From contig JAWHQI010000329.1 in NCBI GenBank assembly GCA_033032865.1, forward strand, positions 2,418,001 through 2,482,000: a stretch of 64,000 bases of DNA. Reading direction: 5' to 3'. Shown here piece by piece: positions 33,643-46,158 of this stretch. Within the stretch, counting starts at the first letter, position 1, and every line of letters begins with the position of its first letter. The notes below the pieces were generated by a model. It was not told where the DNA came from. It was given only the letters and a program-made list of their open reading frames with translations, and searched no databases. A program made the position numbers and the translations under genes. The stretch comes from Dactylorhiza incarnata (lineage: Eukaryota > Streptophyta > Magnoliopsida > Asparagales > Orchidaceae).

Positions 33643-33733
33643 CATTGCTTCCGCTGCTAGTTTGTCCTCAAACTAACTCGAGCGGGGTTGCCCTAGGGTT
33701 GTGGACTCTTTCTTTGGATCGGTTATGGCTAAG

Positions 33734-33742
33734 CTGATACCA
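33734..33742 (-). other. Primer-binding site, initiator tRNA-Met type
   Basis: TGGTATCAG on the minus strand, three bases inside the 5' LTR, matches the start of the usual TGGTATCAGAGC primer site. The match then decays (CTTAGCC). The plus-strand element has the longer match TGGTATCAGAG at 58163. Confidence 0.8.
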
Positions 33743-35172
33743 GTTTGTAAGACCCCACCCCCTTTTTTTTTGAAGTCCGGGTCTTACCGCCCAGAACTGC
33801 CGTCTTGTGGTGGTACCCTCTCAAACATGGTCCCCACCACAACACGCCAATCCTGCCGGCTATTCAACTATATCCAGGCCAACCAAAATCATAAAAGGAA
33901 TATTGAATTAATAATACAAGTCCACAATAATCACTTCAAATAGAGAAACATGTCCAACAAGAGATATTTATATAAAGTAAGAGTACATCAGAGTGCGGAA
34001 ATTAAAATAAAAGTACAACACGGCCTAAGCCCGGTCCTTGGACGCTTTCTTCGCCTCTCTCCTGGCGAAGATATAACAATCTAAGCATCCACAAGGCTCG
34101 ACTCCTTCGATGGCATATAACTCCGGCTTCTGACCTGGGTAGAGGTGTAGCGTAGGAATATGAGGGGTCTTGCTTACCGGGGCTCTCCCGGCGGCAGCTG
34201 AGAGTCCGACTCCAGGCCTGTTCACTGTCTCAGGCACCACCCTCTGGGGGTTGACCTGCTCCTCCTGGTTCTCCTGTAAATATAGGGTCCACTGACCGTC
34301 AGTCTAAAAGACTCAGCATATTCCTCACCGCCTCCACCCGCGGCTCCTAGGCACCGTGCGGGAGGAGGAAGCGGAGGACATCAAGGGGTAAACCAAAGAA
34401 TCAGGTGGCAGTGGCGAGACTAGCAAGTAAAAAGGTACTAAACAAGTAATGTAAGCATATCTACCCAAGCAGGAGTATGTATATAAGCGAAAGTAAGAAG
34501 CAGTATAAGAAATAGAGCGGTATAAGTAAAAGTGCGGTATAAAATAATGAGCAGCTACGAAAGTAACATTGGCTTATATGCACACACCATAGCACATAAG
34601 CTAAGGGATCTGGCAAGCAATAAACTCATCGTATAAAAGAGCCCACACTGATTTATACGATGAGGTCTCTGTTTATGCAGAAATGCTATGCTATGATATG
34701 CAATGCAATGGTGCAATGTTTGTATTATTATTTCATACACATGCAACTCATGCACACGACTCTGTACGTACAGACCTTTAGTTCCCACTTTTCGGAGGTA
34801 GCTAACCTCTCGGGCACCTCCCGTCGTGGTCAAACGGTGGCAGAGGAGCGGGCGTCTCCTCACCTAGGTGGGTAAGTCACACTACCAGACCTAGGCCCAA
34901 ACGTACGCTGTGATACCGGTACCCGGTACTCACGAGCTCCTGCGTACTAAACTGAAATGGCCAGGCAGGGTTTAGGGAATTCGTCCCATCGGACGCGCAG
35001 TAAAACAACCTGGCCCCAATACAACCACTAGCACTGCCGAGTCAACGAACTGCTGTCGGTGTGACGACAAAGACAGAACCGAAGACCCACCACATCTCAT
35101 TCACAAGCAACATAAGTATTAGCCATTTACTACCGAGCCAGCCCGCAATTCTATATCAACATTTATAAAGTA

Positions 35173-35522
35173 GAGCCTACCGCTCGCCAGACTATTCCAG
35201 TCTTATATCCAAACTACGAGCCTACCGCTCGCTAGACCACACTAGTCTTGCATTTGGACTACGAGCCTACCGCTCGCTAAACTAACCCAGTCCTTCATAT
35301 AACCCGAGCCTAACGCTCGCAAGACTATCCCGGTCCTTCCTATAACCCGAGCCTAACGCTCGCAGGACTACCCAGTCCTTCCTTATAACCCGAGCCTAAC
35401 GCTCGCAGGACTACCCAGTCCTTCCTTATAACCCGAGCCTAACGCTCGCAGGACTACCCAGTCCTTCCTTATAACCCGAGCCTACCGCACGCAGGACTAT
35501 CCCAGTCCTTCCTTATATATAA
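35173..35522. repeat. Hairpin-unit tandem array in the 5' LTR
   Basis: This is the same array as 23213-23562, with the same number of units and a few point differences. Confidence 0.9.
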
Positions 35523-36940
35523 CGTCCCGGTTCGGGATGGAAGTTAACTTGCCGAGTTCTCCTACTTAACTAATCTTGTCTATGATTCAGTTGAACCTAG
35601 AAGCTTTATGGTTAACCTTGGACGTCCGGAGGGTTACCCTGTGAGGGGCTCGCAGCGGTACTAGGAAGTGTGGCGGGCTGACACCCCGAACTTCCTATTC
35701 CCAAGGCACTTAATCTTGTTGGTGTCTACCCCTTTTTACTCGACCCCCATTTTCCTCTCCAATTACGTTACATCTCTATGATGAGTTAACTTGGCAATTA
35801 GAAGTGGGGGAGTTCCTTGAACTCCAACACCTCCAGCTGTGACCGGGAGCTGACTCTCCCGTCGTCACATTTTAAACTCGAGTCCCCTTTCTTCACCGAG
35901 GAACTGCTCACATTCAAATAACATTCTCAACCTTACTTGGACCCACACTCCTATTCTTCGTCATCCTTAAACCAGGGTTTGCCTTAGACACTTCTCGACT
36001 TCTCCCTCGAGTACTACCTTAAAATGGCTCCCCGGCTAAGGGTAGTTTTGCTTCCATACAATCGTTTAACACTGTTGAGTTGTGTGCGGGGCCCTTGATG
36101 AGGTCTAACCTCCTTTTAATATCACTGTAAACTCACACACCTATAGCTCTGCTAGACGTGCCCCAATCCTTATTTCCCAAGATGCCCTTAGAGATGCTCT
36201 TCCAAGTGACCTGAGCCGTCATAATTACTAAAGAGTTAACAGTTCTACGTGTGGAGGTCAGTGGTGGTCTAATTCATGTAAATCAGTTTCACTATACGTA
36301 GACCGAAACAAGGTTGATCTAGATTAGACTCCTATGGTGCGATCTTGATCACATCATATCCAAACGAGTTCCAATTATCACCATAGGTTTGCAATGAGTA
36401 GTGATCTAACAATCTCAAATCCTAACTTCATAAATTCTCCAGGGAATCCTAAGTCATAGTTTCTATTAAAGATAGGAGGTGCGCAAATAGAGATTTACAC
36501 GTCAAGTATTTGATTATGATCTCAATGATCTCAGGGAAACTTACCATGACATAACGCTGGTCTAAAGACATCAAAACCTGAGTTTCACATTTTAGCAGGA
36601 ATACTTGACCATAATTTCTATTTAACCTAGATGGGGTGCAAATAGGGGTTTGCACTACAAGTATTAGGTTATGACCTAAGTAAATTCTGGGAAAAATTAC
36701 TATAGCACCATATTAGTCTAAAAGCACCAGATCCTAGGTCTCATATCATTCCAAGTTCATACGACCGCCTTTTTATTTTATAACCTAAATTAGGGGTAAT
36801 TTAGTAAATTCCTTATCTGGGGATTTTTGTACCCAAAAATCCCAAATAACTTTTGGGAAGGCATATTGCTGCCAAGGATCCATGTCCAGCATTTCAAGCC
36901 ATTGGGTCAACCCCAAGGCATAGGGCTCACTCCACCCAAA

Positions 36941-38727
36941 TTTGCTAATAGACATAAAGAGCAGTCCTAGAAAAATGGCTCTTCAAGGAGCTGTAGAGCT
37001 CCAAATCACTTGATCTCAATTCCTACAGGAAGTAAACCCATAGGGCTACAATTGTTGACTCGGCAACTTTTCATGATATGGCCTCTAAGGCCTTCAAAAA
37101 TAGCATGTGAACTACAATAAAAATCTAGGCAGGATTATGTGGTTTGCTAATAGACAAAATGAGCAGTCCTAGAAAAATGGCTCTACAAGGAGCTGTAGAG
37201 CTCCAAATCACTTGATCTCAATTCCTACAGGAAGTAGACCCATAGGGCTACAATTGTTGTCTCTGGCAACTTTTCATGATATGGCCTCTAAGGCCTTCAA
37301 AAATAGCATGTGAACTACAATAAAAATCTAGGCAGGATTATGTGGTTTGCTAATAGACAAAATGAGCAGTCCTAGAAAAATGGCTCTACAAGGAGCTGTA
37401 GAGCTCCAAATCACTTGATCTCAATTCCTACAGGAAGTAGACCCATAGGGCTACAATTGTTGTCTATGGCAACTTTTCATGATATGGCCTCTAAGGCCTT
37501 CAAAAATAGCATGTAAACTACAATAAGAACCTAGGCAGGATTATGTGGTTTGCTAATAGACAAAATGAGCAGTCCTAGAAAAATGGCTCTACAAGGAGCT
37601 GTAGAGCTCCAAATCACTTGATCTTAATTCCTACAGGAAGTAGACCCATAGGGCTACAATTGTTGTCTCTGGCAACTTTTCATGATATGGCCTCTAAGGC
37701 CTTCAAAAATAGCATGTGAACTACAATAAAAATCTAGGCAGGATTATGTGGTTTGCTAATAGACAAAATGAGCAGTCCTAGAAAAATGGCTCTACAAGGA
37801 GCTGTAGAGCTCCAAATCACTTGATCGCAATTCCTACAGGAATTAGACCCATAGGGCTACAATTGTTGTCTCTGGCAACTTTTCATGATATGGCCTCTAA
37901 GGCCTTCAAAAATAGCATGTAAACTACAATAAAAATCTAGGCAGGATTATGTGGTTTGCTAATAGACAAAATGAGCAGCCTTAGTAGAATGGATGCCCTG
38001 GGGTCCACAGTGCACCAAATTAAGAGTTTAAGGTGGCAAATGAAAGTAGATCCCAAGGGCTACAAATGTTATCTCTGCCTATTTTTCATGTTATGGCCTT
38101 TAAGGCCTTCAAAAATAGCATGCAATGTACATTAAAAACCTAGGCAGGATTATGGTTTACTAATAGGCATTATGAGCAGTCTTAGTAGAATGGATGCCCT
38201 GGGGTCCACAGTGCACCAAATTAAGAGTTTAAGGTGGAAAATGAAAGTAGATCCCAAGGGCTACAAATGTTATCTCTGCCTATTTTTCATGTTATGGCCT
38301 CTAAGGCCTTCAAAAATAGCATGCAAGGTACATTTAAACCTAGGCAGGATTATGGTTTGCTAATAGGCATTATGAGCAGTCTTAGTAGAATGGATGCCCT
38401 GGGGTCCACAGTGCACCAAAATAAGAGTTTAAGGTGGCAAATGAAAGTAGATCCCAAGGGCTACAAATGTTATCTCTGCCTATTTTTCATGTTATGGCCT
38501 CTAAGGCCTTCAAAAATAGCATGCAAGGTACATTAAAAACCTAGGCAGGATTATGGTTTACTAATAAGCATTATGAGCAGTCTTAGTAGAATGGATGCCC
38601 TGGGGTCCACAGTGCACCAAATTAAGAGTTTAAGGTGGCAAATGAAAGTAGATCCCAAGGTCTACAAATGTTATCTCTGCCTATTTTTCATGTTATGGTC
38701 TCTAAGGCCTTCAAAATTAGCATACAA
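36941..38727. repeat. 201-203 bp tandem array in the 5' LTR
   Basis: This matches 24981-26766 unit for unit, five units of the first subtype and four of the second. The unit order is conserved, so the array was present before this copy inserted. Confidence 0.9.
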
Positions 38728-39119
38728 AATCGGCTAAACGTGTGACAAATAATCAACATTACGATTTTTATTCATTTCATGGGCTGCGAATAAAAGAATC
38801 AGCCAGATCGGACGGCCAGGGTTCATCGTCCCCGATGAGCCAACGGCCCAGATCTCACGCACCTGAGCCGTTTTGCGGGGCATTATCCCGGCAATCTGCA
38901 GCACCCTACCGCCGGCCGCCGCCTCCACCACCTCCGTTGAGGTGGTGGCTAACGCCAGGCGGCGACACGGCCACCGGAGATGGCCTCTCCGGCGATCCCG
39001 AGCAAGAAGAAATGCTCGAGAAATCTCCCTCTGTCTCACATGGGATCGGGCTCAATTGAGCCTGATTTCTCTCATAAATGAGTCTAGATACTAGCACGAG
39101 TGGAGGGGGAAAGGAACTT

Positions 39120-39121
39120 GC
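39120..39121 (-). promoter_or_regulatory. GC-type splice-donor-like site in the 5' LTR
   Basis: On the minus strand GCTCAG is followed by GCAAGT and then pyrimidine-rich sequence and GTGCTAGT. The position corresponds to the GT donor-like sites at 8399, 53560 and 61798 in the other LTRs. Activity is not known. Confidence 0.3.
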
Positions 39122-40721
39122 CTGAGCACGGCCTTGGCGGCGGGTGTTGCGTCGGAGGAAGAGTGCGTCCCTGTTCCCGGCATCCATGGCTATCCCGTGC
39201 AGCTGAGGACGAAAACTTGCTCTGGAAGGGGGGGCTCGACTGCTTGGAGGGCTCTGAAGCTAATGGCGAGGAGAAATGAGAGGAAGAGCGAGTATATGGC
39301 TGGCTATCCATACCCGGCGATTTCCTCTATGTCGCCACCGCCCTTGTCAGCCAGTCTCAGACCTCCAGCTCACCGGGAAATTACTCCTGGGCTCACATTG
39401 ATACCAGAGGAGGGTAAATTGGCCGGCATTGTATTGGGAAGGAGGGAGCGGCCATTATGGTGGCCGACAAAGTGAGCTTCTCTCTCCTTCCCTCCCTATC
39501 AGCGGCAGCTAGCTCAGTCCCCCTACCTGCTGGAATTCCTTGGGAAGGCAGGAGTCAACCAGGAATTAAGGAGTGGTGGCCAAGTGGCCACCCCTCCATG
39601 AATTCCTCATGAATTCAAGGTTGGAGGTGGCCGGCCACCTCCTTGGACCCAATTTGGGCTCTAGGTAATTCAGTCCACTAGTGGGCTTAATTAGGTGGGG
39701 TTGAGCCCAAGGTTCTAAGGTTGGGTTTGGGGTTAGGTCCTCCTAGCTTGGGTTTGGCTCACTTGACCCAATTAAGCTAAAGTTGGGATTTTGAGTTTGG
39801 GCTTAACCCAAGCTCACTCCACTCAATGTGACTGAGTAACATTGCTCCCCAAGGCTCCATGGTCCTATTCCAAGAAGAATTGAGTTAAGGTGGGGTCAAT
39901 TGGGGCTTGAGTGCACTTAATTGCCTATAGGGACAATTTGGGTATTTTGTTGATTTTGCCCTAGTTCTCCTTGGTTGAATGCACCCCATGGTCCAATTAG
40001 GTCTCATATACTCCCCCTTAGGGTGTAGGGGAGATCAATTTGATCATACTAGATCAATTGAAGGTCAATTTAGGGTTTTAGCATGTCTAGTTCAATTTGG
40101 GGCTTTTTAGTGATTGACCCAATTTCTCCAAAATGATGCCCCTAAGATGGGGCTTTTGGGTCCATTAGGTCCCTTAAGGAGGTTGCCATATGAGAGTGGC
40201 TTCAATTTGATCAATTGGGGTTCAATTGCCCTTTATTATGGTGATTTGACCTAAGATTGCTCACAGTTGACTTTTGGTCAATTTGACCAAATTGGTTGAC
40301 CCCAAGGGTCCCTAGTGGCCTACTTGCCCTCCTAGTTGGTCAGAGGGATCATGGTGAGGGTATGTTGGCTTTTTGAAGTCTTTTGGTCACCTCTAGGTTA
40401 GGACATCCATTTTTGCTATTTGGACCCCAAAGTGCATTCCTTCCCATTCCAATGAGTTCATAGGACCTTCCTGGCCCACTTTGTGTACTTAACTCACCAT
40501 ATGAACTATTCAGGGTTATGTGGGGTTTATAAGATATCCTATCCTCCCTTTTGGTTCACTTCTCATTAGGGTGGATCATGATGGCTAAGTGCACATCATG
40601 AGTTTTTTCACCTCTTCCATTTTCATCCTAGGGTTCTAAGTCACTTATCCTATTTTTTGTCATGACTTGTCATGACAAAAATCATCTAGGGGCCTAGTAG
40701 TTCGGGGGATGTTACAATATG

Positions 40722-43700
40722 CATGTTTTGTTAATTTGCAGTTATTTTTGTACTACTTTTTAATCATTCTGTCAGCAGGAAATATAATTTTGGTAGGCAT
40801 GTTTCCCCCCCTCAATCAACTGAGGACTTGCGTTAAATGGATTCTAATAAGAACTGATGGACTTGCTGTTGATTTCTGATCTACGTCGGGTGGTGCGAGG
40901 GGCAATTTTTTAAATTGTGCCTGTGGAAAAAGACAACCAGGGGGAGTTCCCGGCGTACATCAATGGAGGATGGTAGGAAGAGGCGGATCCAGAGATGGCG
41001 GATGGGGCCGACGAGGAGGTCAAGGGTGCGCACACCCCTAACCAGAATGATGTTCCGGTGTGGCGCGATTGAGAAGGAAATGAGTAAGCAGTCGATGGTA
41101 CTGTAATTTTGTAGCAAGCAATATTTCTATTATGAGTTAATTATAGCAACAATATTTCTATCTGGCAAGAAATTGCTTTTGAACATTACTCATGATTTTA
41201 TTTGGGGGGTGGAGTTTCACTATAGTTCTGCTAGCTGAACACCCACTCTTTGTGAGTATTTTATTACGTATAGTTTAGGAAGAAAATTTAACAAAGTATT
41301 ATTGTTAGGCTCTCCTAATGTATCCACTACACACCAAAAGGTAGAATTTGGAATTCCTTCAATTCTATGGCCATAGAACTCAAGCACTTCTCCTTAGAAT
41401 GGCCAGAATCTATGGAACTACAAGATTGCGGTGAAATGCGGATTTTACTCCTCATGACATGAGGGAGTGATGGGATTGTTATAGTAGGCATACGCATACT
41501 GGATGTAATAGGAGAGGTAGCTGGAATTGTTGTGGTGGAGGTGAGACTAAGGGCTATGGAGGCAACAAGAGGAGTTATGATGTTGGGTGAAGCTACACCG
41601 ATGAAGGGGTGGCAGAAGTGGAGGGGATAGCAGAAGTGGTGGCCCTAAATGAAGAAGGTTTGAGCTACACATTGTCAGCTGCCCTCCATTTTCTCCGATT
41701 CTACACAATGTGAGCTCCATTTGAAGTGAAAAAATTGATTTCTGCCATTTGAGGTAAAATCATCAATCTTCCTATTCCTTTTTTGCCCACTCAATTGGGA
41801 TCGACTCACAATGAAGAGCTGCTAGCGTTTGGCCTCTTTCAACTGTCCATTACTCTAATTTATCATTGTTTAAATCTGCTTTTACTGCTTCTCAGGTTTT
41901 CGCAACCGTGTCCAACCCTCAACAACCTTCACTTTACCATGTTATATCAAGTATAAGTTTATGGTTCTCTTGGATTTCCTGTTTGTTAGGAAAAATTGTG
42001 ATAGAAATTATTTTTAATTTTGCTATTGGAGAATTTTTTTTAAAATATGTTATACTGCAAACCATGTTACTTCTTTGGTAGAGTATTAAAAGCTTCATTT
42101 TATAAGCTTTACAGCACTGGAGAAATAACTTTTAATATTGTCTGATCCAGAGATAGAAAGAACTATAAGAGCTTCATTTTAGAGCACTGGATTAAAATGA
42201 AGCTCTTTGGTAGAGTATTAAAATGAAGTTCTTAATAGTGCACTAAAGCTTCATTTTCGAGCACTTACAGATTCTCCAGTGCTCTAAAGCTTTGGTACAG
42301 TATTAAGAGCTTCATTTTAATACTCTACCAAAGAACTATACGATTACATCTTATCACTACAGAAAGCACCATAAGAGCTTCATTATAACTGATCCAGAGA
42401 TATAAAGAACCTTAATTTTAACTTTACTGTTGGCTGATGTTTCTACACTTGGCTGCATGCTGTTTTAGAGGAGGTGGACATCTACTGTTTCTTGGGTTGT
42501 GCTTTCTGTATTGTGCATTTCATTCGCTGCTCATGATTTCATCCAACTCGGCTGCAATTTCTTTGCTAAAATTTTGTCTTCTACTCTCCTTCCATTTTTT
42601 GTGTGCTGGTGTTCATTAATTTTTTGCTATTATCCATAGTACTTCCACAGCTACTTTTCAGTTTCCTGCATACTGGTGAATTTTCACGTTCCTATACATT
42701 ACACTTGCTCTATTATTTAATTTCATTCCGCTTCGGTTTCTCTAATTTCTACACTCTGACATTGTAGAAGAAATCCAAAACGACATCTCTCTCAGCTCCG
42801 CTCAGTCAAGGGCTTCTTGGTAATTATTTAAGTTCAATAGACTTGCGTCTTCTTTGCTTACTTTTGATACTGTGCTCCTCCACTTATACCTTATTTGTTG
42901 TAAAGTAGATACATATTTTGTAACAGCTATTTTTGCCATCTTATCATTTTTATTATAAAAATTTAGGATAAACTGTCATTTATGTTGAGTGGTTTGCACC
43001 GATAATAAAGACGACTACATGAACCTCACTACATTAGCACAAGATCGATCAACACAGTTGCTTCTTAGGATAATTGTTTTCTGTTTTAATCACTATTACC
43101 TCATAGAGGGGATGCACTTTAGGAAGAGTAGTCCACAACGAACAGAAGAGAGTGGAGGGCATTGATGCTGATGATGAATAATTTTAGAACTAACGTATCA
43201 TAAATGAGACATACGTGCTCATAAAGCACGGTCAATGTTGTGTGGTTTGAACATATAAGAATGACGCGTAAATGAACCTCAGTACAGTAGCGCATGCTCG
43301 ATAAACACAGTTGCTTCTTAGGAACCTCATATTTTACTCCTTTGATATTGGTTTTTATATTTTGCTCATCATTTATATTCCTTCATTTTTACTTTCCTTT
43401 CTTGATTCACCTATGACAACCTCCACATTCTGCTCAGCAGCGCATCAATTACTTTAAGAAGATCCTCTTCAGCTATCATCACTCCCATTGTTCTCTATCT
43501 TCACTGCTCCCTTTTGATGAAATTGTTCTACTTTTTGATATATGCTGCTACTTTTGTTATATGCTCCTGCAACACTTAATAACTTCATATAGATTTCGTC
43601 ACTTCGCGCCTTTGTACGCCCTCTCTGTGTAATGTTCGTATGTACTCTCTCTGCACGTATGATGGATCCATATAGATACCTGGAGGATTGCTATGCCCTC

Positions 43701-44533
43701 TACGATCTTTAGCACCGACGCATGATAAGAATTCAACACCCATCTCCATTTCTCCAAAGCGCACTCTCTTATCAAATTTCGAGTTTGAAATTGCACTTAC
43801 ATCACATGCAAGTATAACTACTGTTTGATGTGAATATCAGGCAAGCTACGTACAATTTGTATTTTGATTAATTTTTTTTCTTTTTGTTTGGATCTATAAA
43901 AACAAAGAGAGAATTTTCCTATTTATGGTTCACTGATTTACTCCCTATTGCAATTTACACAGACTTATGATTCAATTACTCAACTAGGCATAACCAAAAG
44001 AACAAAACCCCCAAACAACTGATGATTCGACACCATAGTAATTATAGAGTGAGGATATCTATGTTGTGATTTCATTTCACATGCTTTCTTTGCGTAGGTG
44101 CAAATATGTTTTTTGAGCAAACATCATTTTTTGGCTAATTCCAATTAAACAATTTGTTTTACCCAGGGGCCTGCGCGAGTGATGTGTTCTACTGTGTTCC
44201 CTCAACTGCTCAAGATAAGCATGTTACTGAATCTGCTGGAGTATTTGAGGCATAAATCTCCGCATTGTATTCGTACAATTTCATTGAGTCTACTGCATTA
44301 ATGAATTTTAATTTAATTACATATATTTAAATATGATATTGGCAATTACGCAGCACACATAAATTAATATTTATAATATATATTTTCTAGAAGTCATGCA
44401 AGAGATCCAGCTCATGCGCGCGATCATCATTCCAAGCAACGATCAAATACTATCATTGCTGCACATTGCTCTTGGAATTTTGAGCGATCATATAAGTGGA
44501 CTGCCACGAGAATTTATATATAGAGAGAAAGAG
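40722..44533. other. Remainder of the composite insertion; no gene recognised
   Basis: AT-rich sequence continues the interrupted intron-like region. An inverted-repeat cluster lies at 42073-42333. Two related blocks ending CACAGTTGCTTCTTAGGA (near 43055 and 43305) are about 250 bp apart. Short frames on both strands (up to 71 codons) show no known domain. A gag-pol or transposase was looked for by eye and not found. Confidence 0.5.
42073..42333. repeat. Nested inverted-repeat cluster (MITE-like)
   Basis: CTTTGGTAGAGTATTAAAA at 42073-42091 pairs perfectly with TTTTAATACTCTACCAAAG at 42315-42333. A third copy of the phrase (CTTTGGTAGAGTATTAAAAT) lies in the middle near 42200, and GCTTCATTTT recurs six times. 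No clear target duplication was found at the outer ends. Confidence 0.6.
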
Positions 44534-44858
44534 ACGAGCATCTTCGCACGACCTACGGCCGTGCTCGATGCTCTTCGCACCGACAGTACACTTCCATGCA
44601 GAATGGCGCCCGCAGTCAGAGTATTGTTGTGGCCGGGGTATTGTTCTGCACGGGGGTTTGCGAGGTGCAGGATTGTTGTCGCGTTGCGAGACTGCTGAGG
44701 CGTGGGTACTATCGCGCTACGTACGGAGGCTCCCGACGCACTGTGCATTAACCGAGCGCCCGAGAAGGGGTGACTTTGGGCAGAAGTACCGTCGCTGCAA
44801 GTGTACTGTCGCTGCGAAGAGCATCCAGCACGACCGTAGGCCGTGCGAAGATGCTCGT
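44534..44858. mobile_element. 325-bp MITE with TIRs of about 60 bp
   Basis: The left end ACGAGCATCTTCGCACGACC and the reverse complement of the right end ACGAGCATCTTCGCACGGCC agree over about 60 bp with four mismatches, through a GACAGTACACT phrase. TATATATA flanks it at 44515-44522 (12 bp away) and 44858-44865, too low in complexity to be a firm target duplication. It is GC-rich and noncoding. Its right edge abuts the TATA region of the displaced dirigent promoter. Confidence 0.8.
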
Positions 44859-45815
44859 ATATATAAATAAGAGCTAGGTTTTTGAAGTATAGTTTGTGAA
44901 GATATATACACACACATGCATATTAATTAGCACGCCTGGGCCCATGCATGAGAAACGTTATCCACGTGTTTTCTTTAGAACACTACTACGCCACTGCATG
45001 AGAAATGTGATTCATGTCGTTGATTAATTTAGGCACGAAAATATTTCGTCAAAAACGAAGGATATTCCCCACTGATGGGAGTTCTGCCGGTGCCGACACT
45101 TGAAGGAACCCTACGCACAATTTACTTGCAATTTTATTTATAATTGCTAATTATCTTTTAGTACATTTTAAAATTGTTTTTCTCCCCCCTTTTTATATTT
45201 TCTACTTTATTCTATTTTTCAAAATTTATCTTTACCTGTATACACACTTAGATGGCAACATTTAGTATGACAACAACAATAATTCATTTATCGTAGAGCG
45301 TCCAATATCCGTTGTAGAACTAGGGCATCACTCATTTTAGGTTTTGTTTGAAGCGGTGGTGTTTTTGTTCCGATGAGTTTGGCATAACAATGGTTACCAC
45401 CACCACCAAGAGATAGAAGAAAGATAATTTTGAACATAAAATTGGATGAAGTTCCTTAAGTGAGGTCGGGCGCTCACGAAAGACGGTTCATAAGATGAGT
45501 TTGGCATAACAATGGTTACCTCCACCACCAAGAGATAGAAGAAAGCTAATTTTGAACATAAAATTGGATGAAGTTCCTTAAGTGAGGTCGGGCGCTCACG
45601 AAAGACGGCTCATAACCATCGAATTCATGACCGACGCCACCACACGGCCGTGGAAATTGGAATGAAGCAGCATGTGATCAAGGATGAAGCTCCGCTAATT
45701 ATAAATCTCATGATTCACGCTGCGACGACAATCTCACCATCAAAGCTAATGGCAATGGACCACTTAATTAATTAGGGGTTGTTTGGGCCCGGAGTTACGC
45801 TGATGGTATCTGTGC
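44859..45815. promoter_or_regulatory. Displaced promoter region of dirigent copy B
   Basis: TATATATAAATAAGAGCTAGG and onward matches 3073-3180 upstream of dirigent copy A, including GCACGCCTGGGCCCATGCATG. Later blocks match 4330-4875. Orientation fits the minus-strand gene whose ORF now lies at 11405-12019. A 122-bp stretch is tandemly duplicated here (45372-45615). About 1.1 kb found in copy A (3195-4320) is missing. Confidence 0.8.
45372..45615. repeat. 122-bp tandem duplication in the copy B promoter region
   Basis: GATGAGTTTGGCATAACAAT starts at 45372 and 45494, and the two units are nearly identical through CTCACGAAAGACGG. Copy A has one such unit (4565-4680). Confidence 0.9.
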
Positions 45816-46124
45816 CAAGTTCTGCAAAATGACGGGGTCGTGGTCAATTCTGCAAAATTCACTAGTAAAGTTTTCAATACAGCTTTTTTTTACTTATTTC
45901 AAGGAAGACGTCCGGGTCGCCTCTTGTTTTACAAGTATTTCTATGAACGTCACGCTAAAGACACGTTCGATCTTGTCACTTTAGCTACATGAACCTCCAG
46001 TTTGAACGATGAAGTTTTCCTTGGAATTTCCTGGATCTTACGCTCCCACTATATGCAGCTCGGTGCAGTTTGCAGTAGGAGTTGTCTGCGTAAGAAACTC
46101 AAGATCTCTCTCAAAACTTTTGCG

Positions 46125-46158
<34 letters not shown>

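Larger units (their letters stand above)
21783..40716 (-). mobile_element. Full-length Tekay/Del-like chromovirus with giant LTRs
   Basis: The element is 18.9 kb and runs right to left. Its LTRs are 33746-40716 (5') and 21783-28756 (3'), reading TGTAACATCC...GGTCTTACA on the minus strand. They are flanked by ATATG at 21778-21782 and 40717-40721. The interior is only about 5 kb. It holds a tRNA-iMet-type PBS, gag, protease-RT-RNase H-integrase-chromodomain pol, and a conserved motif before the 3' LTR. The two LTRs look nearly identical apart from scattered single-base changes, which suggests a recent insertion. The gag and pol frames have no internal stops. Confidence 0.95.
33746..40716 (-). 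repeat. 5' LTR of the chromovirus (about 7.0 kb)
   Basis: This is 6971 bp, matching 21783-28756 base for base over long stretches. Differences seen include GAAGTCC for GAACTCC near 33774 and GAGGTGTAG for GATGTGTAG near 34143. Arrays are at 35173-35522 and 36941-38727, and the inverted repeat at 40654-40681. It must contain the promoter, but I could not pick a convincing TATA box. Confidence 0.95.
12044..44858. mobile_element. Composite nested insertion in the promoter of dirigent copy B
   Basis: Left of 12044 the sequence matches the dirigent 5' region up to TATATTAATAAG (12032-12043). Right of 44858 the match resumes with TATATATAAATAAGAGC and continues into the promoter. The 12-bp strings TATATTAATAAG (left) and TATATAAATAAG (44860-44871) differ at one position and may be an aged target duplication. 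Without the Athila-like element and the chromovirus the insertion is about 5.6 kb. The left end (GGATGTTCTGCAC) has weak similarity to the TIR of the MITE at the right edge. Whether one transposon or several events made it is not resolved. Confidence 0.6.

Noticed and set aside
44488..44913. 141-codon minus-strand frame over the MITE
   Set aside because: It spans both TIRs and flanking host DNA; no domain, and opposite frames are equally long.
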